Below, piece by piece: positions 63,070 through 64,000 of a stretch of 64,000 nucleotides of DNA. Source of the DNA: Pelagibacterium sp. 26DY04 (GTDB taxonomy: Bacteria > Pseudomonadota > Alphaproteobacteria > Rhizobiales > Devosiaceae); the NCBI RefSeq assembly GCF_031202305.1, contig NZ_CP101731.1, forward strand, positions 3,722,501 through 3,786,500. Reading direction: 5' to 3'. The notes under the pieces are model-generated. The model was not told where the DNA came from, searched no databases, and saw only the letters and a program-made list of their open reading frames with translations. Both the position numbers and the translations under genes were made by a program. The stretch's first letter is position 1, and every line of letters begins with the position of its first letter.

Positions 63070-64000
63070 ATGACCGCCAGGACCCTCTACGACAAAATCT
63101 GGGACGACCATGTTGTGGCCTATAACGAGGATGGCACCGCTATCCTCTATATCGACCGCCACCTCGTCCATGAAGTCACGAGCCCCCAGGCTTTCGAGGG
63201 ACTGCGCCTCTCCGGCCGCAAGGTCCGCGCCCCCGAGCGCACCCTGGCCGTTGTCGACCACAACGTGCCGACCTCGGACCGCACCAACGGGATCGATGAT
63301 CCCGAATCCCGGCTCCAGGTGGAAACCCTGGCGCAGAACGCGGCTGATTTCGGCGTCGAATATTACAACGAGCTCGATATTCGCCAGGGCATCGTCCACA
63401 TCGTAGGCCCCGAACAGGGCTTCACGCTCCCGGGCATGACCATTGTGTGCGGTGACAGCCACACCTCGACCCACGGCGCTTTCGGCGCCCTGGCCCACGG
63501 CATCGGCACCTCGGAAGTCGAGCATGTCCTCGCCACCCAGACGCTGATCCAGCAAAAAGCGAAAAACATGCGCGTCGTCGTCGACGGCAAGCTCCCCGAG
63601 GGTGTTACGGCCAAGGACATCATCCTCGCCATCATCGGCGAGATCGGCACCGCCGGCGGCAATGGCCATGTCCTCGAATATGCCGGCGAGGCCATCCGCT
63701 CGCTCTCCATGGAAGGCCGCATGACGGTCTGCAATATGTCGATCGAAGGCGGCGCCCGCGCCGGGCTGATCGCGCCTGACGAAAAAACCTTCGCCTATGT
63801 CAAGGATCGCCCCCGCGCCCCCAAGGGCACCGCGTTCGACATGGCGCTCGACTATTGGCAGACGCTCTATACCGATGAGGGCGCCCATTTCGACAAGGAA
63901 GTGCGGCTCGACGCAGCCAATCTCCCCCCGATCGTTTCCTGGGGCTCCTCCCCCGAGGACGTGATTTCGGTCACCGGTGCCGTTCCCGATCCCGACCAGA
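63070..64000 (+). CDS. leuC: 3-isopropylmalate dehydratase large subunit, N-terminal part
   Basis: The first 310 codons are visible; the gene runs off the right edge. The product is the [4Fe-4S] subunit that works with LeuD to isomerise 2-isopropylmalate. Present are [16 protein letters not shown], the substrate region [60 protein letters not shown] and [13 protein letters not shown]. The cluster cysteines lie beyond the window. No strong ribosome site precedes the ATG. Leader features are described separately. Confidence 0.97.
   Translation, partial: MTARTLYDKIWDDHVVAYNEDGTAILYIDRHLVHEVTSPQAFEGLRLSGRKVRAPERTLAVVDHNVPTSDRTNGIDDPESRLQVETLAQNAADFGVEYYNELDIRQGIVHIVGPEQGFTLPGMTIVCGDSHTSTHGAFGALAHGIGTSEVEHVLATQTLIQQKAKNMRVVVDGKLPEGVTAKDIILAIIGEIGTAGGNGHVLEYAGEAIRSLSMEGRMTVCNMSIEGGARAGLIAPDEKTFAYVKDRPRAPKGTAFDMALDYWQTLYTDEGAHFDKEVRLDAANLPPIVSWGSSPEDVISVTGAVPDPDQ

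Overview
The window is a GC-rich, densely coded chromosomal segment of an alphaproteobacterium, most likely of the Hyphomicrobiales. The evidence is the neighbourhoods hemC-hemD-mic60-hemY facing tsaD-gpsA-YciI-EVE, purH-heparinase-rsmB-htpX, sdhCDAB, opgG-opgH-opgC, and a 1,598-residue NAD-glutamate dehydrogenase. Gene content and the dispersed palindromes resemble Devosiaceae (Devosia/Pelagibacterium), but that placement is inference from memory. I see no prophage, insertion sequence, rRNA or CRISPR array.

Layout. Bases 1-128 hold the start of a lipoprotein gene that runs off the left edge. Bases 0.5-7.2 kb are a plus-strand catabolic block: an unusual GntR regulator with two winged-helix domains, an aconitase, and a complete tripartite tricarboxylate transporter (tctC, tctB, tctA). 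Bases 7.3-15 kb are a peptide-uptake locus: dppBCDF-like genes plus a GAF protein on the minus strand, divergent from an XRE-cupin regulator, its binding protein and an M24 peptidase. Bases 15-20 kb hold DUF2254 and DUF2007 genes and the sdhCDAB operon, which ends in a strong terminator. Bases 20-28 kb are small accessory genes (NUDIX, MarR, VOC, carbonic anhydrase, EamA, YciI, PagL-like, flavin monooxygenase) with asd, separated by dispersed repeats. Bases 28-37 kb hold leuD-GNAT-leuB, deoD, purH, a heparinase-like gene, rsmB and htpX. Bases 37-42 kb hold an SDHAF4-like gene and an osmoregulated periplasmic glucan operon, opgG - 48-codon ORF - opgH - opgC. Bases 42-51 kb hold the tsaD/gpsA and hemCD/mic60/hemY divergent pair, tRNA-Thr(CGT) and phhB. 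Bases 51-64 kb hold terB-like, yggT, yggU, a proton-pumping pyrophosphatase, NAD-GDH, a glycerophosphodiester phosphodiesterase, ppa and the start of leuC.

How the genes work together. The 0.5-7.2 kb block looks like capture of a tricarboxylate followed by isomerisation by a dedicated aconitase. The 7-15 kb block imports peptides and then cleaves them. leuB, leuD and leuC serve leucine synthesis from two sites 33 kb apart. The same palindrome, GTACCC-NN-GGGTAC, lies upstream of both leu units, and behind it at leuC sits a self-complementary element of about 135 bases that may be a structured RNA.

The observations most worth following are the shared leu palindrome and the leuC leader element, the small gene overlapping opgG, a double-hairpin repeat present twice (one copy supplies the stop codon of a gene), and paired inverted repeats in the promoter of the peptide regulator.
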